Counted from the first letter of the stretch, positions 1 to 8,327 are shown. The stretch is DNA of 12,682 nt from Bacteroidales bacterium UBA6244 (GCA_002440885.1 DJVY01000153.1:1-12682), one strand, 5' to 3'. Translations and numbers: made by a program. The notes: generated by a model not told the origin, from the sequence alone.

Positions 1-525
1 TGGGATTTATGTGAGCAACTCTGGCAATCGGGAGTGATGGAAGAGGCCATCGTGGCTTGTAACTGGTCGTATGCCCTAAGAAAAAAGTTTATGCCCGACG
101 ACATGCTGTTATTTGAAAGGTGGATTAATCAATATGTGAGCAACTGGGCTACCTGCGACACCTTTTGCAATCATACCATGGGGGCTTTTTTTGAAAAGTA
201 TCCTGAACAAGTTACGATACTCAAAACCTTTGCTACCACGCCAAACCGCTGGATGAAGCGGGCTGCAGCCGTTTCATTGATCGTACCTGCCCGCAAGGGT
301 TTGTTTGGAAATGAGATATTTGAACTGGCCACGCTCTTGCTTCACGATACCAATGACATGGTGCAAAAAGGTTACGGATGGCTTTTAAAGGTTTACAGCC
401 AAAAACATGAAGCCGAAGTGTTCACTTTCGTGATGAACCACAAAGCTTATATGCCACGCACTGCCCTTCGCTACGCTATTGAAAAAATGCCGGAATCGCT
501 CAGAAAGCAAGCCATGAGCATATAA
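1..525 (+). CDS. DNA alkylation repair protein (AlkD-like HEAT-repeat family), 5' end missing
   Basis: The reading frame is open from base 1, so the true start lies upstream; 174 residues are visible of a family usually about 220-240 long. The family recognises alkylated bases with a superhelix of HEAT-like repeats, and in AlkD removes them as a DNA glycosylase. Visible support: the stretch SNWATCDTFCNHT (Asp probably equivalent to the catalytic Asp of AlkD), then NRWMKRAAAVSL and VQKGYGWLLK helical repeats, and the C-terminal ALRYAIEKMPE typical of the bacteroidete subgroup. An internal GTG at 34 is in frame but is probably not the start, because homology-like sequence (DLCEQLWQSG) continues above it. 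The family call is firm; glycosylase activity of this member is inferred. Confidence 0.88.
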   Translation, partial: WDLCEQLWQSGVMEEAIVACNWSYALRKKFMPDDMLLFERWINQYVSNWATCDTFCNHTMGAFFEKYPEQVTILKTFATTPNRWMKRAAAVSLIVPARKGLFGNEIFELATLLLHDTNDMVQKGYGWLLKVYSQKHEAEVFTFVMNHKAYMPRTALRYAIEKMPESLRKQAMSI

Positions 526-682
526 AGTACCTGTTTCATATTCATAATGTTACGTCAATTTTTCTTAATAAACCACTTCACTTGTTTTTTCTTGTATGCC
601 ATTTAGCATAAAACTTTCTTCATTCAAACGAAAAAGTGCAGAATTTGCTTACCTTTATCGGCTGATTTAAAAAAGCAAAAAA

Positions 683-862
683 ATGAATACAGCCGAAAAA
701 GTTTACAATGCCCTGAAAATTTCAGGTACGCCTTTAAAAGCGGGCGAAATAGCCGAAAAAAGCGGCATCGACAAGAAAGAAGTCGATAAAGCCATCAAGG
801 TTTTGGTGAAAGAGAGTAAAATCACTTCTCCAAAACGCTGTTATTACCAAGCAGGGCAATAG
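683..862 (+). CDS. 59-aa winged-helix DNA-binding protein
   Basis: A short ORF begins MNTAEKVYNALKISGTPLKAG and ends SPKRCYYQAGQ. The layout is that of a minimal winged helix: helix 1 (about residues 3-12), helix 2 (GEIAEKSG, 20-28), recognition helix (KKEVDKAIKVLVKE, 31-44), then a short beta wing (KITSPKRCYYQ). Such stand-alone wHTH proteins of about 60 residues are common in Bacteroidota, and their targets are generally unknown. It lies 2 nt upstream of the SpoIIAA-like gene, so the two are probably co-transcribed. The start is the first ATG after an A-rich leader. Regulatory function is inferred from the fold only. Confidence 0.8.
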   Translation: MNTAEKVYNALKISGTPLKAGEIAEKSGIDKKEVDKAIKVLVKESKITSPKRCYYQAGQ

Positions 863-864
863 CA

Positions 865-1239
865 ATGTCTCCATTAAATTTCAACAAGGAAGATGGCATT
901 CTTGAAACCAAGAGTGCCTCCACGGTTTCCCTTGAGGATATGCTGGCGGGCATTACCTTCTTGGCTACCAACCCGGGTTTACCACGCAAGCTTAAGATTC
1001 TGGAAGATGCCCGTGGCAGTAAAGTAGTGTTCTCAGTGGATCAACTCGACGTTATCGGCAGCAAACTACTGGAATTGATTCCACTATACGATAATATCCG
1101 TCATGCAGTAATTCACGACTCACCCATAAACACAGTTTATGCCATGTTGATCGCCCGCAAATTCAGCCACAAGAAACACCAGCTGGAGATATTCGCCACA
1201 CGCGAGGCAGCTATCAAGTGGCTAAACGATTTCGACTAG
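865..1239 (+). CDS. SpoIIAA/STAS-like domain protein
   Basis: This 124-residue soluble protein has no signal peptide or membrane segment. The alternating beta/alpha pattern (ILETKSASTVSLEDMLAGI; LKILEDARGSKVVFSV; IRHAVIHDSPINTVYAMLIARKF; HQLEIFATREAAIKWL) resembles the SpoIIAA-like/STAS fold that small Bacteroidota proteins share. In the terminal AAIKWL helix, residues before the stop match the usual end of that fold. It starts 2 nt after the stop of the small winged-helix gene, suggesting one transcript and possibly a shared role. Its stop overlaps the stop of the convergent HD-domain gene by 4 nt. No catalytic residues can be identified. The fold call is moderate; the biological role is unknown. 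Confidence 0.6.
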   Translation: MSPLNFNKEDGILETKSASTVSLEDMLAGITFLATNPGLPRKLKILEDARGSKVVFSVDQLDVIGSKLLELIPLYDNIRHAVIHDSPINTVYAMLIARKFSHKKHQLEIFATREAAIKWLNDFD

Positions 1240-1886
1240 CCTCCCTCCCATTCGCTTAAAAACTGCTTTACAAATAGTTGCATAAATTGATGGCGCTCTT
1301 CGGCAAGCTGTTTCCCAGTGTCTGTGTTCATCCTATCACGGAGTATTAGTAACTTTTCGTAAAAATGATTGAGCGTAGTAGTCTCTTCTTTGCGGTAAGT
1401 TTCTTTGGTCAGGTTGGTGCGGGGAGGCAGATGAGGGTTGTGCATGGCGTGGCCTTTAAAACCTCCGTAACTGAATGTGCGGGCAATACCAATTGCTCCC
1501 ATCGCATCAAGCCGATCAGCATCCTGAACAATATCAAGTTCCTTGGTGCGTAATACTTTCCTGCTCAGCGAAGTACTGTACGAAATATCACGAATGATGG
1601 CCACCACCTGTTCAATGGTCAAGTCGTCGAGTTGTTGTTGTTTTAAGAAAACCCGGGCTTTTTCCTGCCCTATCCGGTCATCACCCTGATTAAATTTCGC
1701 GTCGGCAATGTCATGCAACAACGCCCCCAGTTCAACCACAAGTAAGTTAGCGGTTTCCTGCTCGGCAATTTTTCGCGCCAACCTCCAAACCCGGAAAATA
1801 TGCCACCAGTCGTGGCCTGCTTCTGCCTGTTGAAGTTGCTCCCTGACGTAGGTTTCTGTGTTTTTTATTATTTCCTGTGACAACAT
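1236..1886 (-). CDS. HD-domain metal-dependent phosphohydrolase (YedJ-like)
   Basis: This 216-residue cytosolic protein has a complete HD signature: H25 and H29 in GHDWWHIFRVW, the H58-D59 pair in LGALLHDIADAKF, and the distal metal-ligand Asp in DADRLDAMGAIG (about residues 122-130). The GHDWWH start and the DADRLDA(M)GAIGIARTF block match the YedJ-type family, whose physiological substrate is not well settled; related HD proteins hydrolyse phosphate esters or nucleotides. The C-terminal region (MHNPHLPPR, TLNHFYEKL) also fits that family. It is transcribed towards the STAS-like gene, and the two stop codons share CTAG. No convincing TAnnTTTG promoter is seen upstream. Confidence 0.88.
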   Translation of the reverse strand: MLSQEIIKNTETYVREQLQQAEAGHDWWHIFRVWRLARKIAEQETANLLVVELGALLHDIADAKFNQGDDRIGQEKARVFLKQQQLDDLTIEQVVAIIRDISYSTSLSRKVLRTKELDIVQDADRLDAMGAIGIARTFSYGGFKGHAMHNPHLPPRTNLTKETYRKEETTTLNHFYEKLLILRDRMNTDTGKQLAEERHQFMQLFVKQFLSEWEGG

Positions 1887-1998
1887 AAATTTGGCCAGAT
1901 TACCCGATCACAGGATTAAAATGAAGCCTGCGAATCCGGTTATTTAGAACGATTAAAAATATTTGCACAAAGTTAAGGGTTTAAACGCCACGATTGCT

Positions 1999-2006
1999 TA
2001 TTTTTG
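1999..2006 (+). promoter_or_regulatory. Bacteroidota -7 promoter element of lpdA
   Basis: TATTTTTG followed by C is an exact match to TAnnTTTG. It lies about 30 nt before the ATG at 2036, leaving a short leader. It also lies inside an in-frame upstream TTG extension (from 1994), which argues that translation does not begin there. No clear -33 element is seen. Confidence 0.6.
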
Positions 2007-2035
2007 CACCTTCGTTGTATCAAAAAAAATATACC

Positions 2036-3427
2036 ATGAATTACGATATAATTGTTTTGGGCAGTGGTCCCGGCGGATATGTTGCGGCCATACGTGCTTC
2101 GCAACTGGGCATGAAGGTAGCCGTAGTAGAGAAAGCTGAAATCGGAGGTATCTGCCTCAACTGGGGCTGTATTCCTACCAAAGCATTACTCAAAAGTGCG
2201 CAGGTGTTTAACTACAGCAAACATGCTGCTGAGTATGGCATTTCGATAGCAGGTGATGTCACGGCCAATTTACCCGAGATGGTAAAACGCAGCCGTGGAG
2301 TAGCCGAAGGCATGAGTAAAGGCGTACAGTTTCTGTTCAAGAAAAATAAAATCGAACTCATTCAAGGCTTTGGCAAAGTGCTGCCCGGTAAGAAAGTGGA
2401 AGTTACTGACGCGGAAGGCAAAACAACTGCCCATGAAGCAAAAAACATCATCATTGCTACAGGAGCCCGTTCACGCGAGTTACCCAACCTGCCACAGGAT
2501 GGCAAAAAAATTATCGGCTACCGCGATGCGATGGTGCTCGAAAAAATGCCCGAATCGATGGTGGTGGTAGGCTCAGGAGCCATTGGTTCTGAATTTGCTT
2601 ACTTTTTCAACAGCATCGGGGTGGAGGTAACCTTGGTTGAATTTATGCCGAATATAGTTCCCCTGGAAGATGAGGAGGTATCAAAAACGCTTGCCCGCTC
2701 GTTTAAAAAAGCCGGCATGAAAGTCATGGTTGACTCATCGGTTGAAAAAGTTGATACCACCGGCGACAAGTGCAAGGTGTCCATAAAAACGAAAAAAGGT
2801 ACAGAAGAAATAGAAGCCGACATCGTGCTTTCGGCCGTGGGCATTGCCACCAACCTCGAAGGGATTGGCCTTGAAGAAACGGGCATAAAAACCGAAAAAG
2901 GGAAAATACTTGTCGATGACTACTACCAAACCAATGTATCGGGTTATTACGCCATCGGTGACATCGTTCATGGTCCGGCTTTAGCCCATGTGGCCTCGCA
3001 TGAGGGCATTACCTGTGTTGAAAAGATTGCAGGTATGGACGTTGAGCCTGTCGACTATGGTAATATTCCGGCCTGTACCTATACCAGTCCTGAAGTGGCC
3101 AGTGTGGGCATGACTGAAAAACAGGCCAAAGAAGCCGGTTATGATGTGAAAGTGGGGAAATTTCCGTTTTCAGCCTCCGGAAAAGCGAGTGCTGCCGGCA
3201 AAAAAGACGGCTTTGTTAAAGTAGTCTTCGATGCCAAATACGGTGAGTTTCTGGGCTGTCAGATGATTGGCGAAAATGTAACCGAGATGATTGCCGAAGT
3301 GGTTGTGGCACGCAAACTCGAAACCACAGGCCACGAAATCATTAAATCGGTGCATCCTCATCCTACCATGTCGGAAGCCGTGATGGAAGCTGCTGCCGAT
3401 GCTTACGGAGAAGTGATTCATTTATAG
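2036..3427 (+). CDS. lpdA: Dihydrolipoyl dehydrogenase (E3)
   Basis: This FAD-dependent enzyme reoxidises dihydrolipoyl groups of 2-oxoacid dehydrogenase complexes or of the glycine cleavage system, passing electrons to NAD+. The 463-residue length is normal. Visible motifs: FAD-binding GSGPGG (9-14), redox disulfide C40-LNWG-C45 in GGICLNWGCIPTK, the second dinucleotide fold VVVGSGAIGSEFAYFF, the FAD-contacting YAIGDI, and the C-terminal catalytic dyad region HPHPTMSE (H442 and E447). I chose ATG 2036 because MNYDIIVLG begins directly at the Rossmann strand and the upstream 14-codon extension overlaps the promoter. No E1 or E2 genes are adjacent, so the partner complex is unknown. It is probably monocistronic, as a terminator follows. 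Confidence 0.96.
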   Translation: MNYDIIVLGSGPGGYVAAIRASQLGMKVAVVEKAEIGGICLNWGCIPTKALLKSAQVFNYSKHAAEYGISIAGDVTANLPEMVKRSRGVAEGMSKGVQFLFKKNKIELIQGFGKVLPGKKVEVTDAEGKTTAHEAKNIIIATGARSRELPNLPQDGKKIIGYRDAMVLEKMPESMVVVGSGAIGSEFAYFFNSIGVEVTLVEFMPNIVPLEDEEVSKTLARSFKKAGMKVMVDSSVEKVDTTGDKCKVSIKTKKGTEEIEADIVLSAVGIATNLEGIGLEETGIKTEKGKILVDDYYQTNVSGYYAIGDIVHGPALAHVASHEGITCVEKIAGMDVEPVDYGNIPACTYTSPEVASVGMTEKQAKEAGYDVKVGKFPFSASGKASAAGKKDGFVKVVFDAKYGEFLGCQMIGENVTEMIAEVVVARKLETTGHEIIKSVHPHPTMSEAVMEAAADAYGEVIHL

Positions 3428-3450
3428 ACAATTCAAATAATATCAAATTG

Positions 3451-3483
3451 AATCCCACAATCAACTGATCGTGGGATTTTTTA
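3451..3483 (+). terminator. Intrinsic terminator after lpdA
   Basis: A perfect 8-bp stem, AATCCCAC (3451-3458) and GTGGGATT (3471-3478), has a 12-nt loop and runs directly into a T tract. It starts 23 nt after the lpdA stop and ends before the OYE-family gene, separating the two transcripts. Confidence 0.85.
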
Positions 3484-3501
3484 ATACTTACACCACAAAA
3501 A

Positions 3502-4602
3502 ATGCTATTCGAACCTTATCAACTTGACGACATATTACTACAAAACCGGATTGTTATGGCTCCGCTCACACGCGGACGTGCGGCCAACAGCCAACATAAA
3601 GCCAATGAGCTCATTGCTGATTATTACCGTCAGCGGGCTACGGCCGGACTTATCATTACCGAAGGCTCACAGATATCACCTATGGGAGTGGGTTACAGCA
3701 ACACCCCGGGCATCTACTCACAAGAGCAGATAGCAGGATGGCGGCTTACCACAGATGCTGTGCATGCCGCCGGAGGAAAGATTTTCATCCAGCTGTGGCA
3801 TGTTGGACGCATGTCGCATCCCGACTTTCTAAACGGAGAATTACCTCTGGCTCCTTCGGCCATTAACCCTGACGTGATTGTGAGAACCCCATCAGGAAAA
3901 AAAACCAGCGTAACACCCCGAGAAATGACGATTGCCGATATACAACAGGTGATTACAGATTTCGCTCAGGCCGCAACCAACGCGATGGAGGCCGGATTTG
4001 ATGGAGTAGAAATTCATTCTTCCAACGGATACCTCCTGCATCAGTTTTTTGCACCCGACACCAACAAACGTACCGATCAATATGGAGGAAATATCACCAA
4101 TCGCGCCCGTCTGCTCTTCGAAGTGCTGGATGCCATGAAGGAAAAAATTCCTGTGAACAGGATCGGCGTACGACTCAACCCATCTGCACATCAGGTGCAA
4201 GGACTTAAAATTGAACAAGAAACACTTCCCACATTCGACTATATCATCAACCGACTTAACGACTACGACCTGGCTTACCTACACCTTTCAGAACCTTATA
4301 CTGATGTTAGCGAGGTGCCCTTTGCTGAACCCCGTATTGCGCAGAGATACCGGCCTGTTTACAAAGGAAACCTGATGATTAACAGGGGATTCACGAGTGA
4401 AACGGCCAATCGTATTCTCGAAGACGGGCTTGCCGACCTGGTGGCTTTTGGTGTTCCGTTTATTGCCAACCCCGACCTGGTTTACCGCATGCAGCATCAG
4501 CTGCCCCTCGCGGCTGCCGATCCGGCAACCTATTATACCACAGGCGAATCCGGTTTTACAGATTATCCTGTTTTTCATCCTGCCACCGTTAATCACCAAT
4601 AA
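3502..4602 (+). CDS. Old Yellow Enzyme-family alkene reductase (NemA-like)
   Basis: This FMN-dependent NAD(P)H:flavin oxidoreductase is predicted to reduce activated C=C bonds and possibly nitro compounds in the cytosol. Its 366-residue TIM barrel is the normal length (NemA is about 365). Visible sites: FMN-binding T23 in APLTRGRA, Q97 and H100 in IQLWHVGR, substrate-binding H172/N175 and proton donor Y177 in HSSNGYLLHQF, R224 in GVRL, and the phosphate-binding end RGFTSETANRILEDGLADLVAFGVPF. Oddity: after GVRL the usual SPxG-type segment is replaced by NPSAHQVQG, suggesting a changed substrate pocket loop. It lies just after the lpdA terminator with no strong promoter visible. The family is certain; the substrate is unknown. 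Confidence 0.94.
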   Translation: MLFEPYQLDDILLQNRIVMAPLTRGRAANSQHKANELIADYYRQRATAGLIITEGSQISPMGVGYSNTPGIYSQEQIAGWRLTTDAVHAAGGKIFIQLWHVGRMSHPDFLNGELPLAPSAINPDVIVRTPSGKKTSVTPREMTIADIQQVITDFAQAATNAMEAGFDGVEIHSSNGYLLHQFFAPDTNKRTDQYGGNITNRARLLFEVLDAMKEKIPVNRIGVRLNPSAHQVQGLKIEQETLPTFDYIINRLNDYDLAYLHLSEPYTDVSEVPFAEPRIAQRYRPVYKGNLMINRGFTSETANRILEDGLADLVAFGVPFIANPDLVYRMQHQLPLAAADPATYYTTGESGFTDYPVFHPATVNHQ

Positions 4603-4634
4603 AACTATTTTTTAATTTAGCCGAAAAATGCCTT

Positions 4635-5246
4635 ATGTTAGAGACTTACCTGCAAGACTTTATCGTGCTTTGGGTGGTGATCGACCCGATTGGTTCCGTT
4701 CCGGTTTTTATTTCGCATACCACCAGGTTGACGGCACAACAGAAGAGACAAGCGGCGCTCAAAGCTTCGGTAGCGGCCTTCTTTATACTCCTTTTCTTCC
4801 TGTCTCTCGGCCAGATTATTCTGGAAGCCATGAAGATACCATTGGAATCCTTTCAGATTGCAGGAGGTCTGGTACTTTTCTATTTCGCTTTTACCATGAT
4901 TTTTGGTGAAAGTAAAGTAGAAAGTGAGATGGAGATGAAGGACAAACGGGTAGATGTAGCCATATTCCCAATGGCTGTTCCGTCGTTGGCCAGTCCCGGA
5001 GCCATGATGGCCGTGGTGTTGCTGACCGACAATTCTACTTTTAGTATATGGGAGCAAATTCAGACAATGGTGATCATGCTCGCTGTGATCGTGGTGTCGT
5101 ATTTTTTACTGCGCGCTGCCGGAAAGATTCAATCATGGATTGGCGATAGTGGTGCAGCCATTGTGAGCAGGGTCATGGGACTGATTTTGGCAGCAGTGGC
5201 TTTGAACAGTGTTCTGGAAGGCATTAAAACATACTTTGGTATCTGA
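4635..5246 (+). CDS. MarC-family integral membrane protein
   Basis: This 203-residue protein has about six hydrophobic segments: roughly 5-26, 44-64, 72-90, 112-130, 142-160 and 180-200. The family signature IDPIGSVPVF is at residues 16-25, and the second-half marker SLASPGAMM supports the MarC/YhgN (UPF0056) family. These inner-membrane proteins resemble transporters, but their substrate is unsettled; the old link of MarC to multiple antibiotic resistance was not upheld. The ATG at 4635 is used; one 7 nt upstream is out of frame. It follows the OYE-family gene by 32 nt and may be co-transcribed with it. Its stop abuts that of the convergent DUF5916 gene. Confidence 0.92.
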   Translation: MLETYLQDFIVLWVVIDPIGSVPVFISHTTRLTAQQKRQAALKASVAAFFILLFFLSLGQIILEAMKIPLESFQIAGGLVLFYFAFTMIFGESKVESEMEMKDKRVDVAIFPMAVPSLASPGAMMAVVLLTDNSTFSIWEQIQTMVIMLAVIVVSYFLLRAAGKIQSWIGDSGAAIVSRVMGLILAAVALNSVLEGIKTYFGI

Positions 5247-7877
5247 TCAAAAACTCAGGCGATAAGAGAGTTTTAGCAAAAACACATTTGAAGGGTCGAC
5301 TTTAATTAAATCATCCAGATGATCACCCAAAGTAAACTCACCTGTTGGCGTATCGCCGGTGCGGCCTTGCGACCAAACAAAATAAGCTGTCGATCCCGGA
5401 ACATACTCCCATCTTACCACGAAATTCGACCTGAACTCAAAAAAGCTGAAATCGGGGTTTTCAAAAGTGTAGTCTGCAACTCCGTTTCCCTGCTCTGACA
5501 CGGAATAGGTGTCGGTTTTAGCATCGTAGGCTATTTGATCAGGTGTGAACACATGAAACTGGTTTTGCACCTTATAATTTCCTGCATCAACAACTTCTTT
5601 AAACTGGCTGTAATCACCTGAAAAGATGAACGGCTGACCCCAATACTGGATTGACAGATCTGGTGTGAGTGATAGGTTTACACGCAAATCGACACTTGTT
5701 ACATGCTGTCGAAAAGAAGCCACCAGATAATTTGTTTTGTCCCTGGCTGTTATGGTTTCAACATACATGGCATAGTTACTCCCTGTGTAGTATCCCGGCT
5801 CAAGAGAAACCTCCAATGAGGTGCTGATGCGGTAGTCCATTTCCATGCCCACATCGAACCAGCTGCCATAACCCTGACTTCTTACTCCATTTGAAAAATG
5901 AGGCTCCAGGATAAATTTCTTTCGGCTATCCGTATCAAACCATATCCGCCAGTACATGCTTGGCGGAGCTATTAAGGCAGGGCCTCCACGCAGAGCGGGT
6001 CTGTCGACATCGAAGCCGTTATACCCCACGCTTGCCCCTGCACTCCAGTAATTTATAAAGGTTGTGTGGCCGTATACGCTGCCACCCCAATACAGAAAAC
6101 GTCCTGAAAAATCCCAACCGGCCATTTGTTCAAGCCCCATGGAAGCCGACCGAAAAACAGAGAAAGGTTCCCATATCTCGTAGCTCAGCCACGAGGTCTG
6201 GGTGATGAAGTCGGCACGCCGTAAGTACCCCATGTCGTTGAACTCAACCCCTGGCGAGAGCAAGGTCAGCCTTTCGCCGAAGCGCCAATGACCTCCTCCA
6301 ATTTTTCCCCCTTCGATGTTGGCAGCCCAGCCAGATAACAGTGTCATGGATGAATCGAGACGGTGGTGCCCCACATCCGGACGTTGGTAATACCGTTGGG
6401 GAGCCAGTTGCAGATCCAAAATCGAAGCCGGGCTTCCCTGCACGGTTGAGGCCAACGCTTTGGCGCGGAAATAGTAGTTTTTCTTGTCCCAGTATTGAGC
6501 AAAATCAACTCCTGCGGTATAAGCTGCATCCGGCAAAAATGAGAGGGTGCTGTCGTGGATAAACCTGTTGGTGGCGGTAATCATCCCTCCTATCGTGGTC
6601 ATTCCCTTGTTAATGTCCTTTTGCACCCTCACATTAAAATAGTTGGTGAGCGGCTCTACGGGTACTTTACTCCGCACTCCTGATGAATCAATCTGGGCGT
6701 AAGTAAGGGCGGTAAGACTTTCCATCACTCCAATAGACCAGCCATTCCGGGTTTTACCCGACAGTTTAAAAGCACCCAGAATACGCGTGAACTCAGGTAC
6801 GCGCATGAACTCGTTTTCGTTTACATCCGGCCAGTGCTGAGGTCGGCGTCCAATGCGGCGCGAATAAAACAGGTTATCTCTTCCTGTAGGACCGTGCCCA
6901 TTGGAGACTGAGAAATCGAAAATATTGCTGCCTTCAATAAAAAAAGGTCTTTTCTCTGGAAAATACGACTCAAAGGCTGTGAGGTTGACCTCCGACGGAT
7001 CAGCTTCTACCTGCCCGAAATCTGGATTGATGGTAAAATTCAGGGTGAGGTCGTTGGTTACTGCGATCTTGCCATCAAGTCCGGCATTGTATTCCCACCG
7101 TGTTCCGGTTTGAAACGGATCGCCTTCCACCTTCCGACTTTTCTCAACTCCGCCCATAGCGTATGGAATCAGCTCTACCTCCTTGTGGGGACGTATACCT
7201 GAAATTCCATCCAGCTTTCCCCACAGAGCCACCCATGAGGAAGATTCGTTGGGAATGGGCTGCCATACAGAAAACTCGTCGTTGTAAAAAAGCTGTCGCA
7301 TCGACTCAAGCCCCCATACCATTTCGGCGTCTCGGGTGGAAAACCGTAACTGACTTAAGGGTATTTTCATTTCAGCCATCCAACCGCTATCAGCTATACT
7401 TACCTTCACAAACCAAACAGGATCCCACGTTTCGTCATAATCCACATCGTTGGTGTAAATCCCATCGTTCTTAACTCCTGCCGCTGAAACCCCAAACAAA
7501 AATCCGGTCAGGTTGTCGTCATAGCTGTCGAACCCCATGCCAATCCAATCGCCCTCAAAGCTATCGCGACGTCCCAAACGCCTTTCAATTTTTGAAACAT
7601 CCTTGCAATACGCCATTACCGCCACATATAGATGGTCATCGTCGTAAAGAATTTTAAAGGAGGTTCGTTCAGAGGGAGGTTCAAACTCCTTAGGCTCTTT
7701 CTGAATAAAATCGCCTGTCCAGTTCGCCTCGTTCCAAACCGCTTCATTTATTTTTCCATCTATAACTGGCGGAGCTCCGGTGAGCCGAACAGTGGTATAA
7801 GTTCGTAGCGACTGCGCCTGCGAGTAACTGGTCACAATTAAGAGCGTGAATAGGAAGAATGCTTTTATCAACTTCAT
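5247..7877 (-). CDS. CBM9-like/DUF5916 outer-membrane beta-barrel protein
   Basis: This 876-residue exported protein begins with a signal peptide (MKLIKAFFLFTLLIVTSYSQ, cleavage near residue 22). A carbohydrate-binding family 9-like/DOMON sandwich follows (about 30-230; VIDGKINEAVWNEANW, then WMAEMKIPLSQLRFS). The rest is a DUF5916 region (about 235-876) rich in alternating aromatic/polar strands typical of an outer-membrane barrel, including LTLNFTINPDFGQVEADPSEVNL and FPEKRPFFIEGSNIF. The chain ends in LSYRLSF, with the C-terminal Phe that beta-barrel assembly favours. The function of the family is unproven; proteins of this type are frequent in Bacteroidota and have been suggested to bind or move ligands across the outer membrane. 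No SusC/SusD pair is nearby. It is expressed from its own promoter just upstream. Confidence 0.9.
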   Translation of the reverse strand: MKLIKAFFLFTLLIVTSYSQAQSLRTYTTVRLTGAPPVIDGKINEAVWNEANWTGDFIQKEPKEFEPPSERTSFKILYDDDHLYVAVMAYCKDVSKIERRLGRRDSFEGDWIGMGFDSYDDNLTGFLFGVSAAGVKNDGIYTNDVDYDETWDPVWFVKVSIADSGWMAEMKIPLSQLRFSTRDAEMVWGLESMRQLFYNDEFSVWQPIPNESSSWVALWGKLDGISGIRPHKEVELIPYAMGGVEKSRKVEGDPFQTGTRWEYNAGLDGKIAVTNDLTLNFTINPDFGQVEADPSEVNLTAFESYFPEKRPFFIEGSNIFDFSVSNGHGPTGRDNLFYSRRIGRRPQHWPDVNENEFMRVPEFTRILGAFKLSGKTRNGWSIGVMESLTALTYAQIDSSGVRSKVPVEPLTNYFNVRVQKDINKGMTTIGGMITATNRFIHDSTLSFLPDAAYTAGVDFAQYWDKKNYYFRAKALASTVQGSPASILDLQLAPQRYYQRPDVGHHRLDSSMTLLSGWAANIEGGKIGGGHWRFGERLTLLSPGVEFNDMGYLRRADFITQTSWLSYEIWEPFSVFRSASMGLEQMAGWDFSGRFLYWGGSVYGHTTFINYWSAGASVGYNGFDVDRPALRGGPALIAPPSMYWRIWFDTDSRKKFILEPHFSNGVRSQGYGSWFDVGMEMDYRISTSLEVSLEPGYYTGSNYAMYVETITARDKTNYLVASFRQHVTSVDLRVNLSLTPDLSIQYWGQPFIFSGDYSQFKEVVDAGNYKVQNQFHVFTPDQIAYDAKTDTYSVSEQGNGVADYTFENPDFSFFEFRSNFVVRWEYVPGSTAYFVWSQGRTGDTPTGEFTLGDHLDDLIKVDPSNVFLLKLSYRLSF

Positions 7878-7895
7878 GCTTCTGCTGAAAACCTA

Positions 7896-7903
7896 CAAAA
7901 ATA
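7896..7903 (-). promoter_or_regulatory. -7 promoter element of the DUF5916 gene
   Basis: On the minus strand this reads TATTTTTG, an exact TAnnTTTG match, 18 nt before the ATG at 7877. The implied leader is about 12 nt, which is short but usual for this phylum. No good -33 element is visible. The rest of the 207-nt gap up to the arsE operator is AT-rich, and I see no gene in it. Confidence 0.5.
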
Positions 7904-8047
7904 AAACAATCGTAACATTTTGAATTGCTATTTTCAAAATATTGCACAAACAAAACGAAGATTGATTAGCTATATGACACCCAATAAATACGATGAGTTT
8001 ACTTTCTTTCGCTAATTTAGAATGATTCAACACGGTATATACATTTA

Positions 8048-8069
8048 TTGTTCGTAGTTTTGCGAACAA
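8048..8069 (+). promoter_or_regulatory. arsE promoter nested in a probable ArsR operator
   Basis: Perfect 7-bp inverted repeat: TTGTTCG (8048-8054) and CGAACAA (8063-8069). The 8-nt centre, TAGTTTTG (8055-8062), is an exact TAnnTTTG -7 element. A repressor dimer bound here would sit squarely on the promoter. The implied transcription start is near 8069, 16 nt before the arsE ATG. The same nested design occurs before arsR2 (12084-12109). Binding by either ArsR is inferred. Confidence 0.65.
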
Positions 8070-8084
8070 CTAACATTAAAAACG

Positions 8085-8324
8085 ATGGACATAAAAATTT
8101 TAGGGACAGGATGTCCCAAGTGCAAAACACTGGAGAAGCTAACCCGTGAGGCCGTTAGTGATCTGGGTATTGAGGCAAATATCACCAAAGAAGAAGACAT
8201 AATAAAAATAATGGGCTTCGGTGTTCTACACACTCCCGGCCTGGTAATCAACAACAAAGTAGTGATGAGCGGTCGTCTTCCTTCGCTTAGCGAAATAAAA
8301 AACAGTATCACAGAAAATAATTAA
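8085..8324 (+). CDS. arsE: Small cytosolic thioredoxin-like protein, ArsE type
   Basis: This 79-residue thioredoxin/glutaredoxin-like protein has the redox motif C10-P-K-C13 right after the first strand (MDIKILGTGCPKC), the cis-proline segment HTPGLVINNKVV and a final helix SLSEIKNSI. It has no signal peptide, so it is cytosolic. Alone it would be called a TM0996/MTH895-like redox-active disulfide protein; being first in a run with ArsF- and ArsG-type genes makes it ArsE. From recall, ArsE and ArsF of Shewanella were described as a nitroreductase acting on nitrophenyl arsenicals such as trivalent roxarsone. The arsF ATG follows its stop by 3 nt. It is controlled by the nested promoter/operator just upstream. 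The fold is certain; the ArsE role comes from context. Confidence 0.82.
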   Translation: MDIKILGTGCPKCKTLEKLTREAVSDLGIEANITKEEDIIKIMGFGVLHTPGLVINNKVVMSGRLPSLSEIKNSITENN

Positions 8325-8327
8325 CAC

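Noticed and set aside
595..610. Hairpin TATGC/GCATA downstream of the alkylation-repair gene, considered as a terminator
   Set aside because: The 5-bp stem has no T tract on either strand, so it is not a convincing terminator.
650..657. TACCTTTA as a promoter for the small winged-helix gene
   Set aside because: The last base of TAnnTTTG does not match and there is no suitable -33 element.
4613..4620. TAATTTAG as a promoter for the MarC-family gene
   Set aside because: It mismatches the consensus and leaves almost no leader; read-through from the OYE-family gene is as likely.
7744..7953. 69-aa minus-strand ORF across the start of the DUF5916 gene
   Set aside because: It overlaps the signal peptide region in another frame, lacks any domain, and starts upstream of the identified promoter.
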